DNA from: Gammaproteobacteria bacterium
GTDB lineage: Bacteria; Pseudomonadota; Gammaproteobacteria; CAISUE01
DNA: 64,000 nt
Direction: 5' to 3'
Assembly: GCA_021156105.1 (NCBI GenBank)
Contig: JAJNBD010000004.1
Location: 62,001 to 126,000, forward strand
Position 1 is the stretch's first letter. The number at the start of each line of letters is the position of its first letter. Below the pieces are notes generated by a model. That model worked only from the letters and a program-made list of their open reading frames with translations. It did no database searches and was not told where the DNA came from. The position numbers and the translations under genes were made by a program. Of this stretch, positions 34,373-45,608 are shown in pieces.

Positions 34373-34840
34373 CTAATTGGTGTTATCTATTACGCCTACC
34401 GTATAGACATAACGCATAGTGTTGCCATCAGAGACAAGGCTTTTATGGGCAACTTTGCATTTTAAACCCATCACTGAATCTTTTTGCCGGGTAATCAAAT
34501 TATTCATGCCGCCAATTTGATCAGTATTTGAACCAACAAGGCAGTAATTGTTTGGATTTGCTTTTTCTTGTATCACAAAAAACTGGTCGGCATCTGCACA
34601 CATTAAAACAGTGTTTGTTTCTGTTGGTGATTGCGATAAAATTTCGCCTCCCCAAGAATAACCGGATGGTGCTTTGTCTGGGCCAAATTCATATTTTCCG
34701 CTGGGATCATCTAAGTAAATCGTGCTAAATTGTGCCGTGGCTAAAGAGGCGCCAGGGTGACAATCTATTACCACAGGGAAATTATCTGCGTTACAGAATA
34801 AAGGAAAAAGGCAACATGCCAGAAGAGAAAGTTTTTTCAT
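34373..34840 (-). CDS. Small exported hypothetical protein
   Basis: 155 residues with a clear signal peptide (MKKLSLLACCLFPLFCNA, cleavage near residue 19). The mature part has several cysteines (DCHPG, LMCADADQF, NNYCLVG, MGLKCKV) that could form disulfides, and a strand-rich pattern. No family is recognised. It is a single-gene unit, probably periplasmic or secreted. Confidence 0.7.
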   Translation of the reverse strand: MKKLSLLACCLFPLFCNADNFPVVIDCHPGASLATAQFSTIYLDDPSGKYEFGPDKAPSGYSWGGEILSQSPTETNTVLMCADADQFFVIQEKANPNNYCLVGSNTDQIGGMNNLITRQKDSVMGLKCKVAHKSLVSDGNTMRYVYTVGVIDNTN

Positions 34841-34877
34841 GATAAGTTCTTTTTTTTATTGATGAATAATTATTATA

Positions 34878-36095
34878 TCATATTGAACTTTCGAAAAAAA
34901 TTTTATGTAATGCGCGTGCGGCTTGAGGTAATTCGCTGTCAGGAATGATGGCGGAAAGTGACAGCTCAGAATAAAGCGTTTCTTGAATAGGAATATTTAA
35001 TTGTGATAAGGCAGCAAAAAAGCTTGCGGCAACTTCGGGGTTAGAAGAAAGCCCTATGCCCACTAAGCTAATTCTTGCAAAGCCATGTTGTGCCTCACAA
35101 GACCAGTGATGCTGTTCACATAAGGTATTGAGTAAAACCGTTGCCTGAGCATTTTCTTCACGGCTAAAAAGTAAGCTAATTTCTGCTGCATGATGGATTT
35201 GCGTCTGGTGGATACTTTCAAGCAAAACTTGCTGTTGGGCTAGTGATTCCGCGAGGAGACTAAGCTCGTTGCCTTGAGGGTTTTTTATCTTAATGATCCA
35301 ACGTGTCAGCCCCATTTGATGACTTAAACCAGAAAATTTTGCTGACTCAATTTGCGCTTGATCGTAGTGCATTAGGGTGCCCTTTCCTTCTTTAAAACTT
35401 GATAAAACACGTAGTGGAATTTGATATTTTCCTGCTAAGGCAACAGAGCGCCATTGTAATACTTTCGAACCTAATTTAGCCAGCGTCATCATAGCTGCGA
35501 ATGGGATTTGCTCAACACGATAAGCGTTTGGCACTAGCCGAGGGTCTGCAGTGTAAATGCCATCAACGTCAGTATAAATTTGGCATTCATCGGCGCTTAA
35601 TGCGCAGGCTAAAGCAACCGCGGACGTATCTGAGCCGCCGCGGCCTAAAGCCGTGATATCACCGCTTTCAGTAACGCCTTGGAAACCCGTGACAACCAAA
35701 ATTTGATTATTGGCAAGCGCTGCGGAAATTTTTTCTGCACTGATTTTTGTAATTCGTGCTTTGGTGGGGAGTTCAGCATCAGTCAAAATAGATAATTGCG
35801 CAGCATTAAAGGATTTTGCTGGCATGCCTTTTTCACAAAGCGCCATCGCTAATAAAGCAGCGCTCACTTGCTCGCCTGTGGTGATCATGGCAGCAATTTC
35901 ACGTGCGCTAGGGTTTGGGCAAAGTTCATAAGCCAGATTTAATAAGCGATCGGTTTCGCCACTCATAGCAGAAACTACAACGACTAACTTTTCTTCGGCT
36001 TGTTTTGTCTGAATTAATTGGTCAGCAACAATGCGGATACGTTCTAGCGTACCAACCGAAGTGCCACCAAATTTTTTGACGATTAGAGACTGCAT
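34878..36095 (-). CDS. lysC: Monofunctional aspartate kinase
   Basis: 405 residues, the first step from aspartate to lysine, methionine, threonine and diaminopimelate. The kinase domain opens with IVKKFGGTSVG (residues 5-15) and contains GFQGVTESGDITALGRGGSD and TDVDGIYTADPR. The C-terminal third holds two ACT domains for feedback control, in the class with roughly 400 residues. It is not fused to homoserine dehydrogenase. It is a single gene between unrelated units. Confidence 0.94.
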   Translation of the reverse strand: MQSLIVKKFGGTSVGTLERIRIVADQLIQTKQAEEKLVVVVSAMSGETDRLLNLAYELCPNPSAREIAAMITTGEQVSAALLAMALCEKGMPAKSFNAAQLSILTDAELPTKARITKISAEKISAALANNQILVVTGFQGVTESGDITALGRGGSDTSAVALACALSADECQIYTDVDGIYTADPRLVPNAYRVEQIPFAAMMTLAKLGSKVLQWRSVALAGKYQIPLRVLSSFKEGKGTLMHYDQAQIESAKFSGLSHQMGLTRWIIKIKNPQGNELSLLAESLAQQQVLLESIHQTQIHHAAEISLLFSREENAQATVLLNTLCEQHHWSCEAQHGFARISLVGIGLSSNPEVAASFFAALSQLNIPIQETLYSELSLSAIIPDSELPQAARALHKIFFESSI

Positions 36096-36170
36096 AAATT
36101 TATCTAATGGAGTAGTGCTTATTTAACCAATTATTAACTTGTCCTTAGACAAAAAACATTTTTAATTCCA

Positions 36171-37994
36171 TTAAGTTTGTGTTGAAGAAGCAATTGCGGT
36201 AATTGCATCTCCCGTGGTCACATTAGACATTGTCTGCCAACCGGTTGTCAAATCTGACCCTGCGTTGTATAACACAACACCATTGCCAGTATAAAGACCT
36301 GTGGCGACAGCCCCTGCAACAACGACAACGCCTGTTGATCGACTATAGGTAATACTTGTTACCGCGAGGTTATTTCCCAGTAACGTTCCGCTCGACCAAG
36401 TCACACCGTCACTACTGGTAAAAACATAAGCATCATTTGAACTATCATAGGCAATTGCAACAAATTTACTGACGGCCGCATCATAAGTTACCCCAGAAAC
36501 ATGCATGCTGGTAAAATCCCCCGCGGCAGCTGTCCATGTGGTTGGTGGAGTAGTATTGCTGGGGACAGTAGAATAAAAAATCCCGCCCGTACTACTACCA
36601 TCTGCTAACGTCATTAGCCATTGATGGTTATAATAAGCTAGACCAGTGACATTAAAGTTTCCTCCTACACCAACGCTTGTGGTTTCCCAGGTTGCGCCAG
36701 GATAAGTCCCATAATCAATATCTACAGTTGATGAACCATCACTCGAGGCTGCGACATAATATCCATTACCATAGGCAAAGGCATAAGGCGTTTTATTATT
36801 AGATGTTGTAAAACCTAAGATTGGTCGCCACTGGGTCAGCTCGTTTTCTGCTGAACCCGCATACCAAAAAGCACGCGAACCGCTGCAACTAGAACCTGTG
36901 GTGCTAGGGCAGCCTGCGGTCATAATATAGTTACCTGGATCAATCGTCATACTAAAAATTTTAAAATTTGACGTTTCAGGCAAAGCACTACTGAGCAGTG
37001 GAGTCCAGCTTGTTCCCCCTGCATTGCTATAACTGATGAGCGGATCATTGGTTGACGTTGTGTTACGTGCCCCAGCGGCTAACAACGTGTCATTAATTTC
37101 TTCACCATCTGTATTATAAATGGCACTTCCTATGAGAGGAATAAACGTAGAATTAAGCTCGGGTGAATTTGCCAAGCTCCAAGTACCAGTTCCTAGTTGT
37201 GAACTTAATAATTTAAAAATATTTCCTCGTTCCGTAGCCACTGCAAGCGTTGGGCTAGTAACCGATATTGCAGCGATATTTTTTGTTAAAGCAGCTGAAC
37301 CACCATAATTGACGGATAAAGTTGCTGATGGAATCGTGGTGTTAATGCTTGCAGCTTGTGGTCTAACCAGGACTGCGATGGCACAAATAGCATGCGGTGC
37401 AATAGTAATATCACTGCAACCATTGATTACGCCTTCAACTGACGAGCTAATCCCACTAACTGCAACTGAAGTGATATTAACAGTGCCCGAATTCGTGAGA
37501 TGGTAAGTAATCAGTTGCGTCGTACCTGCAACCTGACTAGTTGCTTGTGTCACGGAAGGGCCTGTTAACGTTGCTGAAGGAAGGTCACTGACCGCCCCGG
37601 TTAACGCGCTGGCTAAAGGAGAGCCACGCCCATTGTAACTGACACTGACGGTATCATTAATACCTGAGTCAACATCTGCACTGGTTGGCGAAATATTGAT
37701 GGTAAAAGAACAGGTGTGGCCAATGGCTAAATTACTGCAAGTATTATTACTAATGGTCGGTATACTTCCACCACTAGCATGGCTAATATTTACCGTTAAA
37801 GGTAAGCTAGGTGAAAAATTATTATTAATAACTTGATAATTATAATGGTAACTACCACCAACTGACATGGCTTGACTGGCTGGCAAAGCGTTCCAAGCAA
37901 TAAAGCTTCCTGTGCTTTTAACGGATGCTTGGGCAAACCCCAAACTTCCCAAGGTAAAAATTATCAATGCTTGCAAAAATTTCGCATATTTCAT
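36171..37994 (-). CDS. Large exported beta-rich protein (Ig-like repeats plus propeller-like region)
   Basis: 607 residues from ATG 37994, with AAGGA upstream and a signal peptide (KFLQALIIFTLGSLGFAQA). Residues about 30-240 hold two Ig-like modules with Cys pairs (NNTCSNLAIGHTCSFTINI and a second with CAIAVLVRP). The rest repeats W-x-S/T-rich strands such as GTSWTPLLSSALP, ATWETTSVGVGG and GVTWSSGTLLG, suggesting a sialidase-like or BNR-type propeller. No catalytic motif is identified. It follows a beta-barrel gene in the same unit, 23 bp apart. Confidence 0.7.
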   Translation of the reverse strand: MKYAKFLQALIIFTLGSLGFAQASVKSTGSFIAWNALPASQAMSVGGSYHYNYQVINNNFSPSLPLTVNISHASGGSIPTISNNTCSNLAIGHTCSFTINISPTSADVDSGINDTVSVSYNGRGSPLASALTGAVSDLPSATLTGPSVTQATSQVAGTTQLITYHLTNSGTVNITSVAVSGISSSVEGVINGCSDITIAPHAICAIAVLVRPQAASINTTIPSATLSVNYGGSAALTKNIAAISVTSPTLAVATERGNIFKLLSSQLGTGTWSLANSPELNSTFIPLIGSAIYNTDGEEINDTLLAAGARNTTSTNDPLISYSNAGGTSWTPLLSSALPETSNFKIFSMTIDPGNYIMTAGCPSTTGSSCSGSRAFWYAGSAENELTQWRPILGFTTSNNKTPYAFAYGNGYYVAASSDGSSTVDIDYGTYPGATWETTSVGVGGNFNVTGLAYYNHQWLMTLADGSSTGGIFYSTVPSNTTPPTTWTAAAGDFTSMHVSGVTYDAAVSKFVAIAYDSSNDAYVFTSSDGVTWSSGTLLGNNLAVTSITYSRSTGVVVVAGAVATGLYTGNGVVLYNAGSDLTTGWQTMSNVTTGDAITAIASSTQT

Positions 37995-38017
37995 AAACAC
38001 ATTCCTTGGCGTGAAAA

Positions 38018-38782
38018 TTAAAACGTCCAACTAAAGCCTAAAAAAACAGTTTGACTGCGTACCGGAAAAACAGGTGGCTTGATAATGCTTTGCTCACTCA
38101 GTGATTGCGCATTAGGTGCCATACGACCAAGGTAGGTATTTACATACTCAAGTGAAGTGCTCAAATGTTTTGTTAGATTGGTACGAAACCCACAACCTAA
38201 ATCATAGGCAATACTTTTATTGCTTGCTTGTGGCAGCTGTATGCCTGATGTTGCCCAACTAGGTGTTTCTGGATCGATAGGGGTGTCGTAATAGGAGACT
38301 TGATTCCACGCTAGACCTAAACCGGCAATAGGATAAAAAGAAGTTTGATAAAAGGTAAACAGTGAAGGTTTTATATCTAGCATTAGGCTAGTCGTGGTAA
38401 AAGGCGTGTGAAAGCTTTGATTGGCAACATTAGGGTTCCCATTATCCCAAACTAACCCTTTTATTGTAGCACTGTTGTGAGACCAATTAATTTGTACTAA
38501 GAGATCATTAAAAAATGGCCTGTTATTAAGCTGATCCGCAAAAAAATGATAGCCAAGACCTGCACGGTAAGTGGTTGATTTTGTAATATGAGAAACGCGA
38601 TCTATATCTGTTTCTATTGATGATAGCTGCAGATTTGTATTATCTGCAAGGCTCCAGGTGGGGCCTATAGCTGCAGAAATATCAAGGTTTTTTAGATACT
38701 CTATGGAAGATGCAAACGAAGAAGTAAGAGAAAAAAACGCGACCACTGCTATAATTTTTATTGAAAATTTTTTTTGTAACAT
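38018..38782 (-). CDS. Outer-membrane beta-barrel protein
   Basis: 254 residues with a signal peptide (IKIIAVVAFFSLTSSFAS). Amphipathic strands end with QTVFLGFSWTF, the terminal aromatic expected of an outer-membrane barrel. The stretch IAYDLGCGFRTNLTKHLSTS followed by LEYVNTYLGR parallels the barrel at 21985-22695, so the two are probably distant paralogues, each paired with a large exported protein. It is first in its two-gene unit. Confidence 0.75.
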   Translation of the reverse strand: MLQKKFSIKIIAVVAFFSLTSSFASSIEYLKNLDISAAIGPTWSLADNTNLQLSSIETDIDRVSHITKSTTYRAGLGYHFFADQLNNRPFFNDLLVQINWSHNSATIKGLVWDNGNPNVANQSFHTPFTTTSLMLDIKPSLFTFYQTSFYPIAGLGLAWNQVSYYDTPIDPETPSWATSGIQLPQASNKSIAYDLGCGFRTNLTKHLSTSLEYVNTYLGRMAPNAQSLSEQSIIKPPVFPVRSQTVFLGFSWTF

Positions 38783-38864
38783 CCATGTGTCCTCTCGACT
38801 CCTTAGCGAATGAAGAAAATAACCTATTTGTTATTGAAAAGCAATAATTTTGAGATTTAACTTC

Positions 38865-39527
38865 TTAAGCTAAAATAGTTTCGCATCGGCGAGCGCCAAC
38901 AATAATATGCTGAATGATCTTAACATCTAACCATTTTAAACTATCTTGGAGCATTTCGGTAAGCATATGGTCATCTCGGCTAGGCGTAGGGTCGCCAGAG
39001 GGATGATTATGGGCAAGAATAAGAGCTGCCGCATTATTGGCTAATACGCGTTTTATTAATTCTCGGGGGTGAACATTGGCATGATGTAATGTGCCATAAA
39101 ATAATTCTTCATAAGCAATAAATTCCATCTTGGTATTTAAAAAAATCACCGCAAAGATTTCACGCGTTTGTAAGCTAAGTTTGCTTAATAAAAATTTCTC
39201 TAACGATTTAAAGTCTTCAAATTTAAATTTTGTAGATAAATCTTGTTCTAGAATACGTTGACTCAGCGCAAATGCTGCTTGTAGTTGAACATAATGGGTC
39301 TGCCCTAGCCCTTTAATTGCACAAAAATCTTGGTAAGCCGCGTTTAAAATATTGCGCAATGAGCCAAATTGCTGTAATAATTGTTGAGCGATTTCAATTG
39401 CAGAATGTTGTTTTGTGCCATGACGCAATAAAATGGCTAAAATTTCACTATTGGATAGAGCAGCTGTACCGCGTTGTAAAAGTTTTTCGCGTGGACGCTC
39501 TTGTTCAGGTAAGTCAGTAATTTTCAT
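38865..39527 (-). CDS. radC: RadC-family JAB/MPN domain protein
   Basis: 220 residues from ATG 39527, preceded by AGGAGA. The N-terminal DLPEQERPREKLL and HhH region is followed by the JAMM metal motif HNHPSGDPTPSRDD. The historical DNA-repair role of RadC is doubtful; the fold suggests a metallo-hydrolase. It is usually beside coaBC and dut, and here dut lies divergently 173 bp away. Confidence 0.93.
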   Translation of the reverse strand: MKITDLPEQERPREKLLQRGTAALSNSEILAILLRHGTKQHSAIEIAQQLLQQFGSLRNILNAAYQDFCAIKGLGQTHYVQLQAAFALSQRILEQDLSTKFKFEDFKSLEKFLLSKLSLQTREIFAVIFLNTKMEFIAYEELFYGTLHHANVHPRELIKRVLANNAAALILAHNHPSGDPTPSRDDHMLTEMLQDSLKWLDVKIIQHIIVGARRCETILA

Positions 39528-39700
39528 ATAATCTCCTAACAGAGCCGCGACCATGAGAGAGCGGTTAAGGTTTTAAGGTTTTTTAGCAGGTGGCCAATAA
39601 ATAAATTCTTGAGGCGTTCAGCATCTCTCGAGGATCAAGGCATAGCAGGTAAATTTTTACCTAAAATTAATTAATAAAGATATTAAAGGATGAAAATATT

Positions 39701-40156
39701 ATGCATCTTCAGATTAAGACTTTGAGCCCATTAATTGGCAAAGAAATTCCAATGCCACAGTATGCAACCGAAGGTGCGGCAGGAATGGATTTACGCGCAT
39801 GCATTACGCAAGCTTTCCTCATGCAACCAGGCCAATGTGAATTAATTCCAACAGGTTTGGCTATTCATATTGCGGATCCAGGGTATGCAGCAATTATCCT
39901 GCCGCGCTCTGGCCTTGGCCATAAACATGGTATTGTGATGGGAAATACCATTGGTTTGATCGATAGTGATTATCAAGGTGAATTAAAAATTTCTTGCTGG
40001 AATCGAAGCTCAGAAGCCTATACCATTCAACCAGGTGATCGCATTGCACAATTAATGGTTATTCCTGTTGTACAAGTTCAGCTGCAGCAAGTGGAAGCTT
40101 TTAGCGAATCCTCATCGCGTGGCGATGGAGGATTCGGGCATACGGGGCAAAATTAA
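39701..40156 (+). CDS. dut: dUTP diphosphatase
   Basis: 151 residues, the size of E. coli Dut. Trimeric dUTPase motifs are all present: [39 protein letters not shown] and the C-terminal GDGGFGHTG that closes over the substrate. It removes dUTP and supplies dUMP. It overlaps the convergent orphan by 4 bp. Confidence 0.97.
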   Translation: MHLQIKTLSPLIGKEIPMPQYATEGAAGMDLRACITQAFLMQPGQCELIPTGLAIHIADPGYAAIILPRSGLGHKHGIVMGNTIGLIDSDYQGELKISCWNRSSEAYTIQPGDRIAQLMVIPVVQVQLQQVEAFSESSSRGDGGFGHTGQN

Positions 40157-40716
40157 GGCTTTGGTTGAGCTGAAGCACTATGCGTATCAGATTGTGTTGC
40201 CTGATGAAGATCGTATATTTTGCGCCACATTATTGTTAGTGTGGACATGCGTTGGTTAGTACGGCCTCTTTCCATTTGAGGAGGCGCAAGAAATGGTGCA
40301 TGCGTTAGATTAGCCCATTCAAGACGCTCTGGTCTTAATATATGAGGGCGGCGAGCTTGCGCACGCCTGCTACTTATTTCGACATCAATATCATTCCCAT
40401 TCAAAAGAATGTTCCATTTTGTTTGCCTAGGTGTTTGAGTTAACTTTTTTAACGCAGCGCTTAAATCATCATCTGTCATTTCTTCTTCATCTGAAGCATC
40501 TTGCGCACACATCGCTTTATTAAGGGGGCTTTCTTGGTCGAAGCTTTCAGAAACAGAATCTTGAGAGTCAATAGCTAAATGGTCAGAAGCGTTAAGATAT
40601 TCTATTCTTGCCGCAGAGGCTGCTTCCTCTAGCGCAGGCGTATCTGCTTGTTTATGTTTTGTTAAAAGCGTTTTTACGAGGTCATAATTCATCGATATGT
40701 TAAGACGTTTGGTCAT
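40153..40716 (-). CDS. Orphan acidic/basic protein, unknown
   Basis: 187 residues with no signal peptide. The middle is strongly acidic ([20 protein letters not shown]) and the second half basic ([20 protein letters not shown]). It is predicted to be largely disordered and no domain is recognised. The start ATG 40716 has only a weak RBS. It ends convergently with dut, overlapping by 4 bp. It may be a regulatory or effector-type protein; this is a guess. Confidence 0.55.
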   Translation of the reverse strand: MTKRLNISMNYDLVKTLLTKHKQADTPALEEAASAARIEYLNASDHLAIDSQDSVSESFDQESPLNKAMCAQDASDEEEMTDDDLSAALKKLTQTPRQTKWNILLNGNDIDVEISSRRAQARRPHILRPERLEWANLTHAPFLAPPQMERGRTNQRMSTLTIMWRKIYDLHQATQSDTHSASAQPKP

Positions 40717-40821
40717 AAAATTATTGTTCTTTTAATAAGCAAGTTTGTTATTAGGTGACAGGCTATGATAACTAAAAAATATTAAGGAAAAGTTAAGAGG
40801 CTAAGGTTATTTTTTGGGTCT

Positions 40822-41237
40822 CCTCTGTAGGGGACAAAATTTTATATTGGCATAAGGTAAGAAATAAAAAAGCTCGCTAATTTTGATTAACATATATTAA
40901 GCAGTCTTTTTCCGCAAAAAGGAGGCTAATAGGTGATTAAAATCATTTGCCATGAGCGTATTGAAAAGCTTATTGCACTATTAGTGGTCGGCTTTTGTTG
41001 GGCACATAAGGTAGGAGAATGGAAAGCTGCGCTTAAGCCCATTAAACTTTACCGTTATCCGGATAAAACAAGACGTCCTCAGTATTCTTTTTTTCGCTAT
41101 GGTTTAGATACGGTGCGAGATATCTTGCTGCATATCCAGGATGCATGGGAAGAGTTTTTACAAATAATCTCACAGTTTTTTATTCCAATTTGGGAGAAAA
41201 AATTATGCGCTTATTAAAAGTTTGTCCCCTACAGAGG
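40822..41237. mobile_element. 416-bp IS4-family derivative (MITE-like) with perfect terminal inverted repeats
   Basis: CCTCTGTAGGGGACAAA at 40822-40838 and its exact reverse complement at 41221-41237 form 17-bp terminal repeats. The match extends inward with one mismatch (then TTTTA). Between them lies only the tail of an IS4-type transposase (40933-41217), so this is an internally deleted element. It could be moved only by a transposase supplied elsewhere. No clear target-site duplication was seen. Confidence 0.85.
40933..41217 (+). pseudogene. IS4-family transposase, C-terminal remnant
   Basis: 94 residues resembling the end of IS4-type DDE transposases: HERIEKLIALLVVGFCWAHKVGEW and SFFRYGLDTVRDIL. 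The catalytic DDE region is missing. TAA and TAG lie directly before the GTG at 40933, so this is a fragment rather than a working gene. Confidence 0.82.
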
Positions 41238-41324
41238 TGTAAAAGGTAAGTTTTAAATAAAATAATAAAATGATAATATGACTTTGCTAAAATTATTAAT
41301 AATATAACTAAGTGAGAAAAAATT

Positions 41325-41744
41325 ATGAGTACAGGAAGATGTTGTGGTTTAACAGTTATTAAAATGGTTAGTGGTCTATTAGGTGCGGTAACGTGTGTTA
41401 TACCAGCGGCTGTAGCTGGTGGAGGCGCTGGAGCTGTCGTTGGCGGGCAAGCAGAAGCGGGCGTAGACGGCATATTATACGGTGCTATTTTTGGCGCTGT
41501 CTTTGGGGCAATGGCAGGTTTGGTTATTGGGGCGAAAGTAGGTGCTGCAAACCCAGAGGATTTTATTGGTAAATGCTGCCCAGGTTTTTTTGCACGTTAT
41601 GCACAACAAGCCTTACCAAGTGATGTTGAGCAGCCGCAAGCTGATGCTGGAATAGTAGCAGGAGATGGAGATCAAGTAAGGGAAGAACAGCGTTCCCCAG
41701 ATACTTATCAAGTACCGCCCTATACATATCAACCAGGCCTATAA
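41325..41744 (+). CDS. Glycine-zipper-like small membrane protein
   Basis: 139 residues. Residues 20-85 are Gly/Ala-rich with small-x3-small spacing (AAVAGGGAGAVVGG and GAIFGAVFGAMAGLVIGAKV), making two likely membrane helices of the glycine-zipper kind. An N-terminal CC pair and a FIGKCCPGFF segment flank them. The last 45 residues are polar, acidic and Pro/Tyr-rich. Function unknown. It lies directly after the IS4 derivative. Confidence 0.65.
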   Translation: MSTGRCCGLTVIKMVSGLLGAVTCVIPAAVAGGGAGAVVGGQAEAGVDGILYGAIFGAVFGAMAGLVIGAKVGAANPEDFIGKCCPGFFARYAQQALPSDVEQPQADAGIVAGDGDQVREEQRSPDTYQVPPYTYQPGL

Positions 41745-41755
41745 AAAAATCATAC

Positions 41756-41790
41756 AAAATCGGCATAGCCTTAGTAGTTATGCTGATTTT
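41756..41790. terminator. Hairpin between the glycine-zipper gene and glmU
   Basis: AAAATCGGCATA (41756-41767) pairs with TATGCTGATTTT (41779-41790), with one G-T pair, around an 11-nt loop. It overlaps the glmU stop and serves convergent transcription. Confidence 0.55.
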
Positions 41791-43196
41791 CCTTTTGGGC
41801 GTTTCCAGGCATCAATCGTCATTTGTTTAGTGCGCGCCAGGCTGAGCTTTTCGGCGGGTGCATTTTTATTGATGGTGGAACCTGCGCCAATGGTTGCGTT
41901 TTCACCAATTTCAACGGGCGCAACTAAAGCGGTATTGGAGCCGATAAATGCACCATCTTTGATAATGGTTTGATGTTTATTGACACCGTCATAATTGCAA
42001 GTAATGGTGCCTGCGCCAATGTTGACGTTTTCCCCAATGCTTGCATCGCCAATATAGCTTAAATGATTGGCTTTAGATTTTTTGCCAATGCGAGATTTTT
42101 TCACTTCAACAAAATTACCAATATGCACCGATTCTTCAAGCACAGTGCCAGGACGTAAACGTGCAAATGGCCCGACGATAGCATTATCCGCAATATCGGC
42201 ATCATCGATCATGGTGAAAGGATGGATGGTAACATTTTTACCGATGCGACAATTTTTTAACACACAATTTGCACCAATAGTTGTGCCTGTGCCAATTTGA
42301 ATATTACCTTCAAATAAACAGTTAATATCAATCGTAATATCTTGCTCTGCTTGAATATTACCGCGTACATCAAAGCGAGCAGGATCTTTAATGGTAACGC
42401 CTTTTAACATGAGTGCTTGAGCAGCTTGGCGTTGCATATAGCGTTCCATCTCGGCTAATTGTAAACGATCATTAATGCCACGGGCTTCGAAAGATTCTTG
42501 TAAAAGTACACTACCAATCGAAAAATTTTCAGCAAAGCAAAGTTCAATTAATTGTGTTAAATAATATTCTTTCTGACTATTGTTATTGGTAAGTTTTTTT
42601 AAGCAAGTGCTTAGAACTTCGACGCGGGCAAGCATAATACCTGAATAAATTTCTTTAATATTGACTTGTTCTTCGTCAGTATCTTTATGCTCAACGATAT
42701 GGGTAATCTCGCTTTTAGCGTTACGAACAATGCGTCCAAACCCTGTTGGATCATTCAAATAAATATTTAATAATACTAAAGGGTATTGATTAGCGGCTTG
42801 GATGAGTTGTTGCAGAGTTGCGACAGATAATGCGGGACTGTCTGCAGAAATAATTAAAACTTTATCTTGCGGTTTTGCTTGCTGGATTAAGCTTGGATAT
42901 AAAACTTGTAAAGCGTGTCCAGTGCCTAAACGTTCAGCTTGCTCGATCCAGTGTAATTGCGGATCTTGAATACAAGCTTTGAGTTGCTCGCCTTGATGGC
43001 CGTAAATTAACCAAATGTCTTTAGGCTGCAGTTGCTTTGCGGTGTCAATAACATGCTGCAGCATGGGTTTATCCATTAAAGGGTGTAAGACTTTTGATAA
43101 GGATGACCGCATACGTGTGCCTGCGCCTGCAGCAAGAATGACAATATGCAAATCTGAATTATGTAGGTTACTATCAGGAGATTGTTTGAGTGCCAT
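41778..43196 (-). CDS. glmU: Bifunctional UDP-GlcNAc pyrophosphorylase / GlcN-1-P acetyltransferase
   Basis: 472 residues, making UDP-GlcNAc for peptidoglycan and LPS. The N-terminal uridyltransferase has LAAGAGTRMRSSLSKVLHPL (about 20-39). The C-terminal left-handed beta-helix has hexapeptide repeats such as IGTGTTIGANC, then GPFARLRPGTVLEESVHIG, and the catalytic histidine region NHLSYIGDASIG. GlmU commonly follows atpC, as here. Confidence 0.97.
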   Translation of the reverse strand: MALKQSPDSNLHNSDLHIVILAAGAGTRMRSSLSKVLHPLMDKPMLQHVIDTAKQLQPKDIWLIYGHQGEQLKACIQDPQLHWIEQAERLGTGHALQVLYPSLIQQAKPQDKVLIISADSPALSVATLQQLIQAANQYPLVLLNIYLNDPTGFGRIVRNAKSEITHIVEHKDTDEEQVNIKEIYSGIMLARVEVLSTCLKKLTNNNSQKEYYLTQLIELCFAENFSIGSVLLQESFEARGINDRLQLAEMERYMQRQAAQALMLKGVTIKDPARFDVRGNIQAEQDITIDINCLFEGNIQIGTGTTIGANCVLKNCRIGKNVTIHPFTMIDDADIADNAIVGPFARLRPGTVLEESVHIGNFVEVKKSRIGKKSKANHLSYIGDASIGENVNIGAGTITCNYDGVNKHQTIIKDGAFIGSNTALVAPVEIGENATIGAGSTINKNAPAEKLSLARTKQMTIDAWKRPKGKSA

Positions 43197-43221
43197 GAGC
43201 TATTGCGAAATTGATTTTGTA

Positions 43222-43296
43222 GGATGGGCAAAGCGCAGCGTGCCCACCGGCATAATATTTGGTGAGCACGCTGCGCTTTGCCCACCCTATAATCCA
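43222..43296. repeat. Dispersed GGTGGGCA/TGCCCACC repeat, copy 3 (paired inverted copies)
   Basis: GGATGGGCAAAGCGCAGCG (43223 onward) and CGCTGCGCTTTGCCCACCC (about 43267-43286) face each other, making a long hairpin around GCCGGCATAATATTTGGTG-type sequence. It is the best-preserved copy of the family. The rest of 43297-43439 contains a decayed copy of the CCCTCACCC-type repeat (about 43376-43436). Confidence 0.65.
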
Positions 43297-43439
43297 TTTT
43301 AAGGCGTGGGTTTATTGTTTCCTCACGCGACGCTTTGCTTTAGGGTGAGAATTGCGGGTACTGTTGGGTATGGTGCATACCTTTCCCCTTTCTCACTTGG
43401 CGTTGTGCGCCATCCTCTTTCCAATGGAAAGAAGAAAAT

Positions 43440-43862
43440 TTATTTAATCTTTTTACGTAAACGATTTAATGCTTGCAATTGCGCGGAAGCCTCGGCTAAT
43501 TCAGCTAAAGCCTTAGCGTATTCAAGCTCACCATGCTTCTCAGCGGTAATGCTTTCAGCGCGTTGTTTAGCTTCAAGAATCGTTGCTTCATCTAAATCTT
43601 CTGCGCGGACGACGGTATCAGATAAAACCACCACATGATAAGGCTGAACTTCTAAAATACCACCTGAAACATAAAATGCTTGTTCTTCATTAGATACAAG
43701 CTGCACGCGTAAATCACCGGGTTTGAGAGAAGCAAGTAGTTGCGTGTGGCCAGGCGTAATACCTAATTCACCAACCTGAGTTTGCGCGATTAGCATAAGC
43801 GCCTCACCGGTAAATAAAGATTTTTCTGCACTGACGATTTCGAATTTAAAAGTTTTACTCAT
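43440..43862 (-). CDS. atpC: ATP synthase F1 epsilon subunit
   Basis: 140 residues from ATG 43862 (MSKTFKFEIVSAEKSLFTGE), the usual epsilon length. The beta-sandwich (1-85) contains LGITPGHTQLLASLKPGDLR and YVSGGILEVQP. A two-helix C-terminal hairpin (about 90-140) can inhibit rotation. It is separated from atpD by 310 bp of palindromic repeats rather than the usual short gap. Confidence 0.95.
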   Translation of the reverse strand: MSKTFKFEIVSAEKSLFTGEALMLIAQTQVGELGITPGHTQLLASLKPGDLRVQLVSNEEQAFYVSGGILEVQPYHVVVLSDTVVRAEDLDEATILEAKQRAESITAEKHGELEYAKALAELAEASAQLQALNRLRKKIK

Positions 43863-43911
43863 AGGTTTCTCGACAATATCCAGCTTTGTATTTTGAGTGA
43901 TAGGTATCACC

Positions 43912-44167
43912 CGCCCCTCACCCTCGGTCCCTCTCCCCGTTGGGGAGAGGGATGATCAGCTCTTTGTATTGAGGTGGTGGGGAATTTGTTTCCTCACCCT
44001 CTACCCCGCTCCCCAAAGGGGAGTGGGGTGGCGCTCCCTTCTCCCCTTTGGGGAGAAGGGTCGGGGATGAGGGGCGGGCCTAGCACAATGTTTTTTAGCA
44101 GCAAGGTTAGCTCGCTCCCTCCCTCACCCGGCGCTTTGCGCCACCCTCTCCCCGCTGGGGAGAGGGG
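43912..44167. repeat. CCCTCACCC/GGGGAGAGGG palindromic repeats filling the atpD-atpC gap
   Basis: At least three hairpin-forming copies are present. They are CCCTCACCCTCGGTCCCTCT and CCCCGTTGGGGAGAGGG (43914-43951), a divergent double copy with CTCCCCAAAGGGGAGTGG and CTCCCCTTTGGGGAGAAGGG (about 43997-44076), and TCACCCGGCGCTTTGCGCC with CTCTCCCCGCTGGGGAGAG (about 44121-44165). The gap holds no gene. Apparent reading frames across it are made of repeat sequence. Confidence 0.85.
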
Positions 44168-44172
44168 ATTTA

Positions 44173-45606
<1,434 letters not shown>

Positions 45607-45608
45607 CT

